64,000 nucleotides of DNA from Candidatus Rubrivivax defluviihabitans (GTDB lineage Bacteria; Pseudomonadota; Gammaproteobacteria; Burkholderiales; Burkholderiaceae_C). The notes under the pieces were generated by a model that ran no database searches, had not been told where the DNA came from, and worked only from the letters and a program-made list of their open reading frames with translations. Of this stretch, positions 11,854 to 19,512 are shown one piece after another (position 1 is the stretch's first letter; every line of letters starts with the position of its first letter). A program made the translations under genes and the position numbers. The DNA is taken from NCBI GenBank assembly GCA_016709385.1, contig JADJMW010000007.1, forward strand, positions 1-64,000. The letters run 5' to 3'.

Positions 11854-14307
11854 TCAGCCGCGCACGCGTGTCATCGCCGGATCGTAGAGCGGCTGCAGCG
11901 AGGCCTTCGCGGCAACGCGCCGGCCGACGACCTCGACCTCCCAGCGACCGGCGGCGATCCACGCCGCGTCGAGCGGCTGACCGGCGTCGATCATCGCCAG
12001 CCCGACCGCGCCGCCGAGCGTGTGGCCGTAGGACGCGCTGCGCAGGTAGCCGACGCGCACGCCGTCGCGCCAGACCACCTCGGCGTGGAACAGCAGCGGC
12101 TCGGGGTCGAGCAGCTGGATCTGCAGCAGCCGCCGGTGCGGCGGCCCGGCCGCGCGCTGCGCGACGGCGGCGTCGCGGCCGATGAAGCCGCCGGGCTTGT
12201 CCAGCGCCAGCGCGAAGCCGAGGCCGGCTTCCCACGCGTCGTCGGTGTTGTCGATGTCGTGGCCGTAGTCGCGGTAGCCCTTCTCCAGCCGCAGGCTGGC
12301 CAGCGCCTTCAGCCCGACCGGTGCGAGGCCGAAGGCGCGCCCCGCCTCGACGAGGCACTCGTGCACGTGCAGCGCCTGCTCGACCGGCACGACCAGCTCC
12401 CAGCCGAGCTCGCCGACGTAGGTGATGCGCACCGCGAGCACGCGCGCGTAGCCGAGGTCGATCTCGCGCGCGGCGCGGAACGGGAACGCGGTGTTCGACA
12501 GGTCGGCCGCGGTGAGCGTCTGCAGCAGCGCGCGCGAACGCGGCCCCTGCAGGTTCAGCTGCGCCCAGGCGCCGCTCAGGTCGGCGACGAACACGTGGGC
12601 ATCGGGCGCGAAGTGGCGCCGCATCCAGGCCTGCACGTGGCGGTGCGCGGTATCGGTGGCCACCACCAGGAAGCGCTCCTCGTCGAGCTGGGTGACCGTG
12701 AGGTCGGCCTCGAGCCGGCCGTCGTCGTTCAGCCACTGGGTGTAGGTGATCCGGCCGCTGATGCCGCTCACCCGGTTGGCCGACAGCCGCTCGAGCGCCG
12801 CGGCCGCGTCGCGCCCCTGCACCAGGAACTTCGACATGAACGACATGTCGATCAGGCCGGCGTTGTCGCGCACCGCACGGTGTTCGGCCGCCCAATACGG
12901 GAACCAGTCCGGCCGGCCCCACGACAGCCGCTCGACCTTCGGCGCGACGCCCGGCGGCGCGTACCAGTCGGCGGCCTCCCAGCCGCTCACGTCGCGAAAG
13001 TGCGCGCCGGCCGCGGCGAGCCGGTCGTGCAGCGGGCTGCGCTTCGCGCCGCGCGCCGTCTGCGGGCGCAGCGTCGGGTAGTGGCAGCGGTAGACGAGGC
13101 CGAGCGCCTCGGCCACGCGCGCACGCCGGTAGGCCGGGTTCGCCTGGTACGGCTGCAGGCGGTCGACGTGGATCGCGCTCACGTCGACGTCGGGGCGGCC
13201 GTGCAGGACCCAGTGCGCGACGATGCGGCCGATGCCACCGCCACTGAGGATGCCGATGCTGTTCAGCCCGGCAGCGACGAAGTAGTTCGTCAGCTCCGGC
13301 GCTTCGCCCACGATCGGGTTCAGGTCGGGCGTGAAGCTCTCGGGGCCGCAGAAGAACTTGCGGATGCCGGCGGTTGCGGTGCACGGCACGCGGCTCATCG
13401 CGCGCTCGAGGAACGGCGCCATCCGGTCCCAGTCGGGCGTGATCTCGCCGAAGCCGAAGGCCGGCGGAATGCCGTCCACGCCCCAGGCCGCGGCCTCGGG
13501 CTCGAACAGGCCGACCATCAACCCGCCGCCCTCCTCGCGGTAGTAGCCGTAAGCGCCGGGGTCCTCGAGCACCGGCCAGTCGCGCGAGACGCCGGCGATC
13601 GGCTCGGTGATCAGGTAGTAGTGCTCGGCGGCCTGGTTCGGGATCGCGACGCCCGATTGCGCGCCGAGTTCGCGCGCCCACATGCCGGCGCAGTTGACGA
13701 CCACCTCGCAGGCCACGTCGCCGACTGCGGTGCGCACGCCGGTGACGCGGCCGCGCTCGTGCTTGACGTCGAGCACCGGCACGCCTTCGACCAGGCGCGC
13801 GCCCCGCTGCCGCGCGCCCTTGGCCAGCGCCATCGTCACGTCGACCGGGTTCACGCGGCCGTCGTCGGGCACGTAGAAGCCCGCCAGCAGGTCGTCGGTG
13901 CGGGCCAGTGGGAACAACTCGCCGACCTCGCGCGGCGAGATCTCGTGCACCTCGACGCCACAGTGGCGGTTGAAGGCCGCGACGCGGCGGAACTCCTCGA
14001 GCCGGTCGGCGTCGGCCGCGGCCTCGATGAAGCCGCACTGGCGCAGGCCGGTGGCCTGGCCGGTCTCTGCCTCGAGCCGGGCGTACAGGCTTCGCGAGTA
14101 CTGACGCAGCTCGGTCGCGGTCGCCGAGGTCGAGCCGAAGGTCACCATCAGCCCGGCCGCGTGCCAGGTGGTACCGCTGGTCAGGCGGTCGCGCTCGAGC
14201 AGCAGCACGTCGCGGCAGCCCATCTGCGCGAGGTGGTAGGCGACCGAGCAGCCGATCACGCCGCCGCCGATCACGACCACGCGCGCCTGGCTGGGCAGCG
14301 GGTTCAT
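11854..14307 (-). CDS. FAD-dependent dimethylglycine/sarcosine dehydrogenase-like protein with GcvT C-terminus
   Basis: An 817-aa two-part flavoprotein. The N-terminal DAO-type oxidoreductase carries ARVVVIGGGVIGCSVAYHLA (FAD dinucleotide fold) and SGTTWHAAGLM, whose His matches the covalent FAD site of dimethylglycine/sarcosine dehydrogenases. A linker FAO domain follows, then folate-binding GcvT/aminomethyltransferase domains (from about residue 430; LNLQGPRSRALLQ, YVGELGWELVVP, LGLKALASLRLEKGYRDYG). Such enzymes demethylate N-methyl amines to tetrahydrofolate. The exact substrate cannot be told. The start follows from MNPLPSQARVVVIGGG; an upstream ATG at 14376 adds only non-conserved residues. 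Confidence 0.9.
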   Translation of the reverse strand: MNPLPSQARVVVIGGGVIGCSVAYHLAQMGCRDVLLLERDRLTSGTTWHAAGLMVTFGSTSATATELRQYSRSLYARLEAETGQATGLRQCGFIEAAADADRLEEFRRVAAFNRHCGVEVHEISPREVGELFPLARTDDLLAGFYVPDDGRVNPVDVTMALAKGARQRGARLVEGVPVLDVKHERGRVTGVRTAVGDVACEVVVNCAGMWARELGAQSGVAIPNQAAEHYYLITEPIAGVSRDWPVLEDPGAYGYYREEGGGLMVGLFEPEAAAWGVDGIPPAFGFGEITPDWDRMAPFLERAMSRVPCTATAGIRKFFCGPESFTPDLNPIVGEAPELTNYFVAAGLNSIGILSGGGIGRIVAHWVLHGRPDVDVSAIHVDRLQPYQANPAYRRARVAEALGLVYRCHYPTLRPQTARGAKRSPLHDRLAAAGAHFRDVSGWEAADWYAPPGVAPKVERLSWGRPDWFPYWAAEHRAVRDNAGLIDMSFMSKFLVQGRDAAAALERLSANRVSGISGRITYTQWLNDDGRLEADLTVTQLDEERFLVVATDTAHRHVQAWMRRHFAPDAHVFVADLSGAWAQLNLQGPRSRALLQTLTAADLSNTAFPFRAAREIDLGYARVLAVRITYVGELGWELVVPVEQALHVHECLVEAGRAFGLAPVGLKALASLRLEKGYRDYGHDIDNTDDAWEAGLGFALALDKPGGFIGRDAAVAQRAAGPPHRRLLQIQLLDPEPLLFHAEVVWRDGVRVGYLRSASYGHTLGGAVGLAMIDAGQPLDAAWIAAGRWEVEVVGRRVAAKASLQPLYDPAMTRVRG

Positions 14308-14530
14308 GAGGGCACCGCCCGCTTCGGCCGCGCGGCCGAGCCCCATCGCAAGCGGCAGTTGGCATTCGGCGCCCACGGTGGCGCGGGCGGGCGGTTCGGG
14401 GTCATCGTGTCGTCTTTCATTGGTGACGCGGCAGCGCGCCTTCGATTCTGCCGAAGCGACAAGGCCCGCGACCCGGCTGCCGGCGCGGCCGCGGGCTTAC
14501 CATCATCGCGGTTCCATCCGGAGGATTTCC

Positions 14531-14911
14531 ATGGCAAGGATCGAAGGCGTCTGCCGCGAAGTCTGCGACGCGACCGAATACGTGACCATCGTGACGCAAG
14601 GCCCCGACGGGCCGCACCTGGCGGGGCACTGGGGCAGCTACATGCGCATCGTTGACCCGGGCGCGACGGTGGTGTTCCCGGTCGGCCGCTTCCAGCGCAC
14701 CGAACAGAACCTGAAGGCCAACGGCCGCATCCAGCTGATGGTCGCGTCGCACAAGGTCGCGGGCACGCGCAGCCCGGGTCAGGGCTGCGTGATCGCCGGC
14801 AGCGGCGAGGTCGTCACCGCCGGCGAGCACGTCGACCTGGTGCGCGAGAAGTTTCCCTGGGCGCGCGGAGCCCTGGTCGTGCGCGTCGAGTCGGTCGCGA
14901 CCCAGCTCTGA
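14531..14911 (+). CDS. Pyridoxamine 5'-phosphate oxidase-like FMN-binding protein
   Basis: A 126-aa protein with a purine-rich ribosome site (GGAGGA) 9 bp before the ATG. The split-barrel pattern is visible: VTIVTQGPDGPHLAGHWGSY, VVFPVGRFQRTEQNLKAN, IQLMVAS and GQGCVIAGSGEV, typical of small PPOx-like flavoproteins. No partner enzyme is fused. It diverges from the dimethylglycine dehydrogenase-like gene across 223 bp. Its role is unknown; a flavin- or F420-binding reductase is possible. Confidence 0.75.
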   Translation: MARIEGVCREVCDATEYVTIVTQGPDGPHLAGHWGSYMRIVDPGATVVFPVGRFQRTEQNLKANGRIQLMVASHKVAGTRSPGQGCVIAGSGEVVTAGEHVDLVREKFPWARGALVVRVESVATQL

Positions 14912-14924
14912 GCGGCGGCGCGGC

Positions 14925-15480
14925 CCGGCGCCTGCAGCCGGGTGGTGCAGGTGGCGAGGAAGGCGAAGGGAAACTGCTTGTCCTTGCGGTTCTCGGCCAG
15001 ATGGACGTGGATGCGGCCGACGAGGTTCCAGGCAGGGTGGCGCGCCTTCAGGTAGACGCCGAGCGGCTGGCCCGAGGCCTGCAGCTCGGCGTGCAGCCAG
15101 GCGTCGAGTTCCTGGCACAGCCGCTCCAGCACCCCGACCGACAGGTATTCGGCCCCGTCCATCGGCGGCGCCGACCACGTCAGCGCCTGCAGCTCGCCGG
15201 CATTTGGCGACAACACGCGCCCGGGCAAGTGCTCCGCCACCTCGGGAAGCGTGCACAGCGCGGTCAGGTAGCGCACGGCCAGATCGCGCCACCACGCGAT
15301 CACCGGCGGCAAGGCCGCGCCGACGTGTTCGGCGCCAAGCCCCAGCAGGACCTGGCCCGAACCCAGGACGCTGTCCATCACCAGCGGCTCGGCCAGTTCG
15401 AACGGCAGCTGCGGGGCGTCCGGCACGGACACCGCGGTGAGTCGGCCGTGTGGGGTGAGGGCGAGGGTGTTGGGGGTCAT
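14925..15480 (-). pseudogene. Truncated N-terminus of an SNF2/DEAD-type helicase
   Basis: An ATG read leftward from 15480 begins MTPNTLALTPHGRLTAV and continues through TALCTLPEVAEHLPGRV, MDGAEYLSVGVLERLCQEL and RHPAWNLVGRIHVHLAENR to FLATCTTRLQA. From memory this matches the first ~185 residues of a large bacterial SNF2-family helicase. The similarity stops near 14925, where the frame continues as a shadow of the PPOx-like gene. No Walker A or DEAD box is present, so the remaining helicase (several hundred residues) is lost. I treat it as a gene remnant. Confidence 0.65.
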
Positions 15481-15495
15481 CGAACGATTTACATC

Positions 15496-15527
15496 GAACG
15501 GGGCAGCATGAGAACGGGGCAGCATGA
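15496..15527. repeat. Perfect tandem duplication of a 16-bp unit
   Basis: GAACGGGGCAGCATGA occurs twice with no spacing (15496-15511 and 15512-15527), just upstream of the helicase-remnant start. It could be slippage, a recombination scar or an iterated operator. No third copy was seen nearby. Confidence 0.9.
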
Positions 15528-15595
15528 GGCCAGAACGTTCCGGCGACCCGCCCGAAAAAGGCGCCATTGCACCGCTGCGCGGTCCAGCCAAGGCC

Positions 15596-15917
15596 ATGGC
15601 TGACTTCCATGCGGCCGGACACGGCGAGTCGAGGTCGGGAGGGCGATCGGTGGGGATCGGATGCCCCAGGTTCATCGCCGACGACGAGGACCGGCTTGTC
15701 CGGCTGAGGAACGCGATCTTCGAGCGGCTGCTGCGCGATCCGCAGCACCACACCATGCCTGCGCTGGCTGGCCAGCGACGACGACCGTGTCCTCGACGCG
15801 GCGTCGCGCTTCATTGCCCAGGGTGGCCGGTGGCGACCATCGAACAGGTTGGCTCAGCACATTGACGACACGGACCTCGGGCGTGCGCAGTCAAGCCTCC
15901 ACCCGGGCACCCGATAG
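15596..15917 (+). pseudogene. Frameshifted hypothetical ORF
   Basis: From 15596 one frame reads MADFHAAGHGES... to DEDRLVRLRNAIFERLLRDPQHHT. At about 15757 sensible coding moves by one base into another frame: LRWLASDDDRVLDAASRFIAQGGRW, stop at 15915. Joined, the two give a plausible ~105-aa helical protein, so a single indel is likely. I do not recognise the family. It lies between the helicase remnant and the transposase tail. Confidence 0.4.
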
Positions 15918-15988
15918 CTATCGCCTGAGCGGGCACCCGTGGGCATCGGCAATCGGCCAGGAGTCGGCCGCCACCGGCTGCCGAGGGG

Positions 15989-16234
15989 TGGCTCGACTGG
16001 CGCGCAAGAGTCAGCGCGGCCCGTTTTCTCAAGCATCGGTTGTCACTGGATCTGGAGCACTGCTCGAACGGCAGCGGTGAGCTCAGGACCATCGCGACCA
16101 TCCTGGAACGGCCGGTGATCGAGAAGGTCGTGATCAAGGTGGGCCTGGAGCCGAAGCCGCCGCCCAAGGCGCCGGAGCGTGGACCGGCCCATCGCGCGGG
16201 CTTGGCCGCTGCGGCCTTCACGCGCGCGATGTGA
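15989..16234 (+). pseudogene. C-terminal remnant of an IS91-type transposase
   Basis: The frame WLDWRARVSAARFLKHR then LSLDLEHCSNGSGELRTIATILERPVIEK looks like the tail of IS91-family (Y2) transposases, which normally reads ...LDLEHCPNCGGELKIIAAI. The CPNCGG zinc knuckle has decayed to CSNGSG. No upstream HUH/Y2 catalytic region is present, so it is a dead fragment. The identification comes from memory of the family, with no alignment run. Confidence 0.6.
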
Positions 16235-16582
16235 GCGGGGCCACACGACGACGCGGTCAACCAACTCCAGACCTGCAGCCAAGGCGGTGCTGGGCATCGC
16301 GTGGGAAGATGCTCACGGTATCCGGTTGAGCCTTGCGCCCGAGGCAGCAGAACCGAAACGGACCGGCACCGCGACCTCGTCGCGCACGGGGGGACAGCGA
16401 TTGAAGCGGTCGGCCTCGAGGTACTTCACGCCTGAGTGGGCCGGCCGGCTGCGTAGGCAGCTCTAAGCCCGGCTTCGAGCCGAAAGATGCGCGGCCAAAT
16501 TATCCTATCCTCCGACCGCCCAGGTGGTTTATGCTAGCTCTACGTCTTCGGTCCAAGATCGGCGGGCCAAAGGAGGACTGCG
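16235..16582. other. Non-coding stretch of unclear origin
   Basis: This 348-bp stretch separates the transposase tail from the peptidoglycan-binding gene. Short open frames exist but none shows a recognisable family or a ribosome site. The last 20 bases include AAAGGAGGACTGCG, the strong Shine-Dalgarno of the next gene, and the AT-richer TTATCCTATCC at 16500-16510 may belong to its promoter. Confidence 0.5.
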
Positions 16583-17377
16583 ATGGCGAATCCTACGCTG
16601 CGCTACGCGTCGAAAGGCAACGACGTGGTCCGTCTGCAGCAGGGTATGAATCTGCTGCCGAGTGCTCAGCCCCGGCTCACCGCCGACGGCGTCTACGGCA
16701 CGAAGACCACGGCACGCGTGCGTGAATTCCAGAGCGCGAATTCGCTGACACCGGATGGCGTCGTCGGACCGCTGACCTGGGATCTCCTGTTGCAGCTCCT
16801 TGCCCAGCTCCCAGCCGGGATCCCGCCGGGAACGCTGCCGTTCGACGCGCTGCGGCCGTTCGTCCTGACCATCGCCCAGAAGCACATAGGCAGCGTCGAC
16901 TTCTTGAAGCTCGTGAACGGCCGGCCCAGGGGCATCGACTTCCTGATCGAGATGTTCAGGGTGGCCGCGAACACCTCGATCACCGACGCCGCGTTCAAGC
17001 TGCCCAACGGAGCGTGGGTGCAGGAGCCGCTGATCGGCGGACAGCGTAAGAGCTGGTGCGGCGTGTTCGCGGTGTACTGCTATCGAATGGCGGGGATCCC
17101 GGTGTTCTGGGACATGGTTACGGGCCGGCCGGTCGGCCCGCTCGCTCTGAACCGATGGCGCCCGACCTTCGCGGCGGGCATCAAGCCGGCGGACATCGGC
17201 GCCGTTCGATCCAAGAGCCACCATTTCCTGATCGAGACTGTTGGGGCCGGACCAGTACCGCGCATGACCACGATCGACGGCAACCAGCCCGCCGGCCGTA
17301 TCGACCGCATACCATCGGGCTCCGGGGAGGCGCACCAAGTCGGCGTCGACAACTTCAACTACTACTCGCTGATCTAG
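16583..17377 (+). CDS. Peptidoglycan-binding domain protein with CHAP/NlpC-like cysteine hydrolase region
   Basis: A 264-aa protein with a near-perfect Shine-Dalgarno. Residues 5-70 form a PG_binding_1 domain (VVRLQQGMN, ADGVYGTKTTARVREFQ, DGVVGPLTW). The C-terminal part has a candidate cysteine-peptidase triad: Cys159 in KSWCGVFAVYCYR, His213/214 in SKSHHFLIE, and a polar residue in IDGNQ. No signal peptide is visible, so release would need a holin, a secretion system or lysis. In this debris-rich setting it may be a phage lysin or an interbacterial effector; no immunity gene is obvious. Confidence 0.7.
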   Translation: MANPTLRYASKGNDVVRLQQGMNLLPSAQPRLTADGVYGTKTTARVREFQSANSLTPDGVVGPLTWDLLLQLLAQLPAGIPPGTLPFDALRPFVLTIAQKHIGSVDFLKLVNGRPRGIDFLIEMFRVAANTSITDAAFKLPNGAWVQEPLIGGQRKSWCGVFAVYCYRMAGIPVFWDMVTGRPVGPLALNRWRPTFAAGIKPADIGAVRSKSHHFLIETVGAGPVPRMTTIDGNQPAGRIDRIPSGSGEAHQVGVDNFNYYSLI

Positions 17378-17654
17378 GCCGGGGCCCGGTACTGCACACG
17401 GTGGCGGAGGACCTGAACCGCCAAGCTCTCCGCGACCCGTTCGAGGTGAACCTGTTCAAGGACAAGCCGGCGGACGGCCCCTGTCGGGTCCGTGGCTTGC
17501 CCACCGCTCCCCGACAGATGTCTACGGCCTGACGCGCTTCGCTTGCCGAACAGCCGATTGAAAAAGGGGACGAACACCCTCAGCCAAACAGCCCAAATCG
17601 ACAACATCACCCCCCGCCTTCACCGGCCAAGGTAGTTGTCGCCGACCGGGCAGG

Positions 17655-18002
17655 ATAGTTGACGTCACCCACCTGGGCCTGCTGTCCGAACTGGACGCGT
17701 CGGCGCTGGCCCTGCATTGCAGCGCATGGCATCAGGTCGTGCATGCAGAGACTGCGCTCAACGCTCAGCGGCAGCGGCTGCTGCAGGCCGGCCGCGACCC
17801 GGCCGAAGCGCTCCTGTCGGATCAGCCGGACATGCAGCGACGATCGCCGCTTGCCGTGGCAGCAGCGCAGGCCCGGGCCGAGTGCAACGCCTACTTGGCC
17901 GCCCTGGGCCTGACGCCGGCAAGTAGGCTACGGCTACCAGCGCCCAAGGCCGAGGCGGAAGACACCAGCCCCAGCAGGTTCTTCAAGGGGCCGCCGCCAT
18001 GA
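17655..18002 (+). pseudogene. 5'-truncated phage terminase small subunit (P27-type) remnant
   Basis: The open frame reads VDVTHLGLLSELDASALALHC, then SAWHQVVHAETALNA and ARAECNAYLAALGLTPASRLR to the stop at 18000. The succession 'LGLL..LD..AL..YC.AW' and 'YL..LGLTPASR.R' is that of the C-terminal two-thirds of P27-family small terminase subunits. There is no start codon or ribosome site in place for the missing N-terminus (a GTG at 17739 is the first candidate). No large subunit follows, so this is probably a prophage relic. Confidence 0.6.
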
Positions 18003-18211
18003 CCGCAGAGGCCGACCGCTTCGCCCGAGATCTCGTGCCGGTGGCGGCCCGCGACCTGGCCGAAGGCGCAGCCGTCATCCGCATGCTGGCCGAGGCCGTG
18101 TTGGTGCCGGGTGCGATGGCGAGGCCCGCCAGCGCAGCCGAAGCTGCTGTCGTCGAGGCGCTGGTGGCCCAGGCCCGGCGCATGCTGGCGACGCGGTCGA
18201 CCGTGAACTGA
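17999..18211 (+). CDS. Small protein following the terminase remnant
   Basis: A 70-aa Ala-rich helical protein (MTAEADRFARDLVPVAARDL...RRMLATRSTVN). Its ATG overlaps the terminase stop as ATGA, so it was once translated with it. I do not recognise a family. It is likely a phage-module gene left behind. Confidence 0.45.
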   Translation: MTAEADRFARDLVPVAARDLAEGAAVIRMLAEAVLVPGAMARPASAAEAAVVEALVAQARRMLATRSTVN

Positions 18212-18214
18212 AGC

Positions 18215-18402
18215 ATGAGCAGCGTCACCTACCTGCCGCCGGTAGGAACAAGCTGCCGCGCGAGCTGCGCCGCCTGGTCAACCGGCTGGCCCACCGCCAG
18301 CCCGACCGCCACGCCGTGCTTGAGCGGCATGCCGCCCGGCTGCTGGTCGAATACGGCCTTGAAAAGGCGCTGGCTACCCTGGTGCCACCAGCACCGCGAT
18401 AG
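18215..18402 (+). pseudogene. Frameshifted small ORF of the phage module
   Basis: The ATG at 18215 opens MSSVTYLPPVG. After a one-base slip near 18240 the sense frame continues RNKLPRELRRLVNRLAHRQP and HAVLERHAARLLVEYGLEKAL to the TAG at 18400. The basic, helical product of ~60 aa is not identified. The next 210 bp hold only a tandem 11-bp duplication (18548-18569, TTTTGGACACC twice). Confidence 0.35.
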
Positions 18403-18612
18403 GCCCGCCAGCGTCAACGTCGCAAGCGCTGGGGCGGGTTGCCGAGTAGCGCATGGTGGTGACGCCCATGCACTGCACTTCCTGCACCGTCTGGTGCTCT
18501 CGGCGTGGTCGAGGTGGTCGGCGTGACTGGCGCCCGACAGAGGGGCGTTTTGGACACCTTTTGGACACCTGCCACATTTTCGAGCAGGTGCGCAAGCGAA
18601 GCGGAAACAACG

Positions 18613-18643
18613 AACCCCCGCAGATCAACGACTTGCGGGGGTT
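18613..18643 (-). terminator. Strong hairpin after tRNA-Val (probable bidirectional terminator)
   Basis: Arms AACCCCCGCA (18613-18622) and TGCGGGGGTT (18634-18643) pair perfectly around an 11-nt loop. Leftward transcription from the tRNA meets it 5 bp after CCA, followed by a fairly U-rich TTCGTTGTTTCC. On the plus strand the hairpin is followed by TT, so it may also stop rightward transcripts. Confidence 0.75.
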
Positions 18644-18648
18644 TTACC

Positions 18649-18723
18649 TGGTGGGCGGTGCAGGGTTCGAACCTGCGACCCCTGCCGTGTGAAGGCAGTG
18701 CTCTACCGCTGAGCTAACCGCCC
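18649..18723 (-). tRNA. tRNA-Val (anticodon CAC)
   Basis: Read leftward, GGGCGGTTAGCTCAGCGG opens the acceptor and D arms. The anticodon stem CTGCC/GGCAG encloses loop TTCACAC with anticodon CAC, and the T arm GCAGG/CCTGC encloses TTCGAAC. The acceptor GGGCGGT pairs with ACCGCCC, and A plus an encoded CCA ends the molecule (75 nt). Its 3' end faces the phage and transposon debris on the left, the usual side for integration at a tRNA gene. Confidence 0.97.
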
Positions 18724-18786
18724 GGAATCCTGCGGCCTGGCTCCCAGACCGCCGCGTTCCGGCAAGCCGAGAATTATGCCACGGCT

Positions 18787-19506
18787 TCAGGCCAATACCG
18801 GCGCGGCCGGGGCCGGCCGCCAGACGGTCCTGCCCTTGCTGGCCTGGTCGATGTCGGCCAGCACGGCCTCGTGGGCCGCCGCCTCCTCTTCGCTGGCGCA
18901 CAGCACCACGAGCTCGAAGGCGCTCAGGTCGACCACCGACTCGGCCCCGATGCTGCCCGCAACTTCCTCGGCCTCGATCACCAGCGACTTCTGCCCGCGC
19001 GTCATGCGCAGGTAGACCTCGGCCAGCAGGCCGGCGTCGAGCAGCGCGCCGTGCAGTTCGCGCTGCGAGTTGTCCACCTCGAGGCGCTTGCACAGCGCGT
19101 CCAGGCTGTTCTGCTTGCCGGGAAAGAGCTCGCGCGCCAGCGCCAGGCTGTCGGTGATGGCGCCGGCATGTTCGGCCAGCCGCGGCAGACCCAGGCGCTC
19201 GAGCTCGGCGTCGATGAAGCCCAGGTCGAAGGCGGCGTTGTGGATGACGACGTCGGCCTCGCGCACGAAGTCCAGCAGTTCACGCGCCACGGCCTCGAAC
19301 AGCGGCTTGTCGGCCAGAAAATCGTCGCTGATGCCGTGCACGCGCACCGCGTCGGGGTGGCTGGACCGCTGCGGGTTCACGTAGTGATGCAGCCGCCGGC
19401 CGGTGGGGCGCCGGTCGACCAGTTCGATGCAGCCGATCTCGATCAGGCGGTCCCCCTCGGCCACCTTCAGTCCGGTGGTTTCGGTATCCAGGAAGACTTG
19501 TCGCAT
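18787..19506 (-). CDS. dnaQ: DNA polymerase III epsilon subunit (3'-5' proofreading exonuclease)
   Basis: A 239-aa DEDDh exonuclease. Exo I is in VFLDTETTGLK (Asp7, Glu9), Exo II in IHNAAFDLGFIDAEL, and Exo III in HGALLDAGLLAEVYLRM. The C-terminal ~60 residues would contact the polymerase alpha subunit. It starts 6 bp after the lgt stop, so the two genes probably share a leftward transcript. Confidence 0.95.
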   Translation of the reverse strand: MRQVFLDTETTGLKVAEGDRLIEIGCIELVDRRPTGRRLHHYVNPQRSSHPDAVRVHGISDDFLADKPLFEAVARELLDFVREADVVIHNAAFDLGFIDAELERLGLPRLAEHAGAITDSLALARELFPGKQNSLDALCKRLEVDNSQRELHGALLDAGLLAEVYLRMTRGQKSLVIEAEEVAGSIGAESVVDLSAFELVVLCASEEEAAAHEAVLADIDQASKGRTVWRPAPAAPVLA

Positions 19507-19512
19507 GGGCCC

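Noticed and set aside
11416..14655. A 1079-codon open frame on the plus strand opposite the dehydrogenase-like gene
   Set aside because: Antisense shadow with low-complexity composition and no motifs.
18548..18569. Tandem TTTTGGACACC repeat as an attachment site
   Set aside because: It does not match the tRNA 3' end and no second copy was seen at the left edge of the accessory segment.
18374..18628. Possible integrase fragment next to tRNA-Val
   Set aside because: No Arg-His-Arg-Tyr catalytic motifs could be found in any frame, so the position alone is insufficient.
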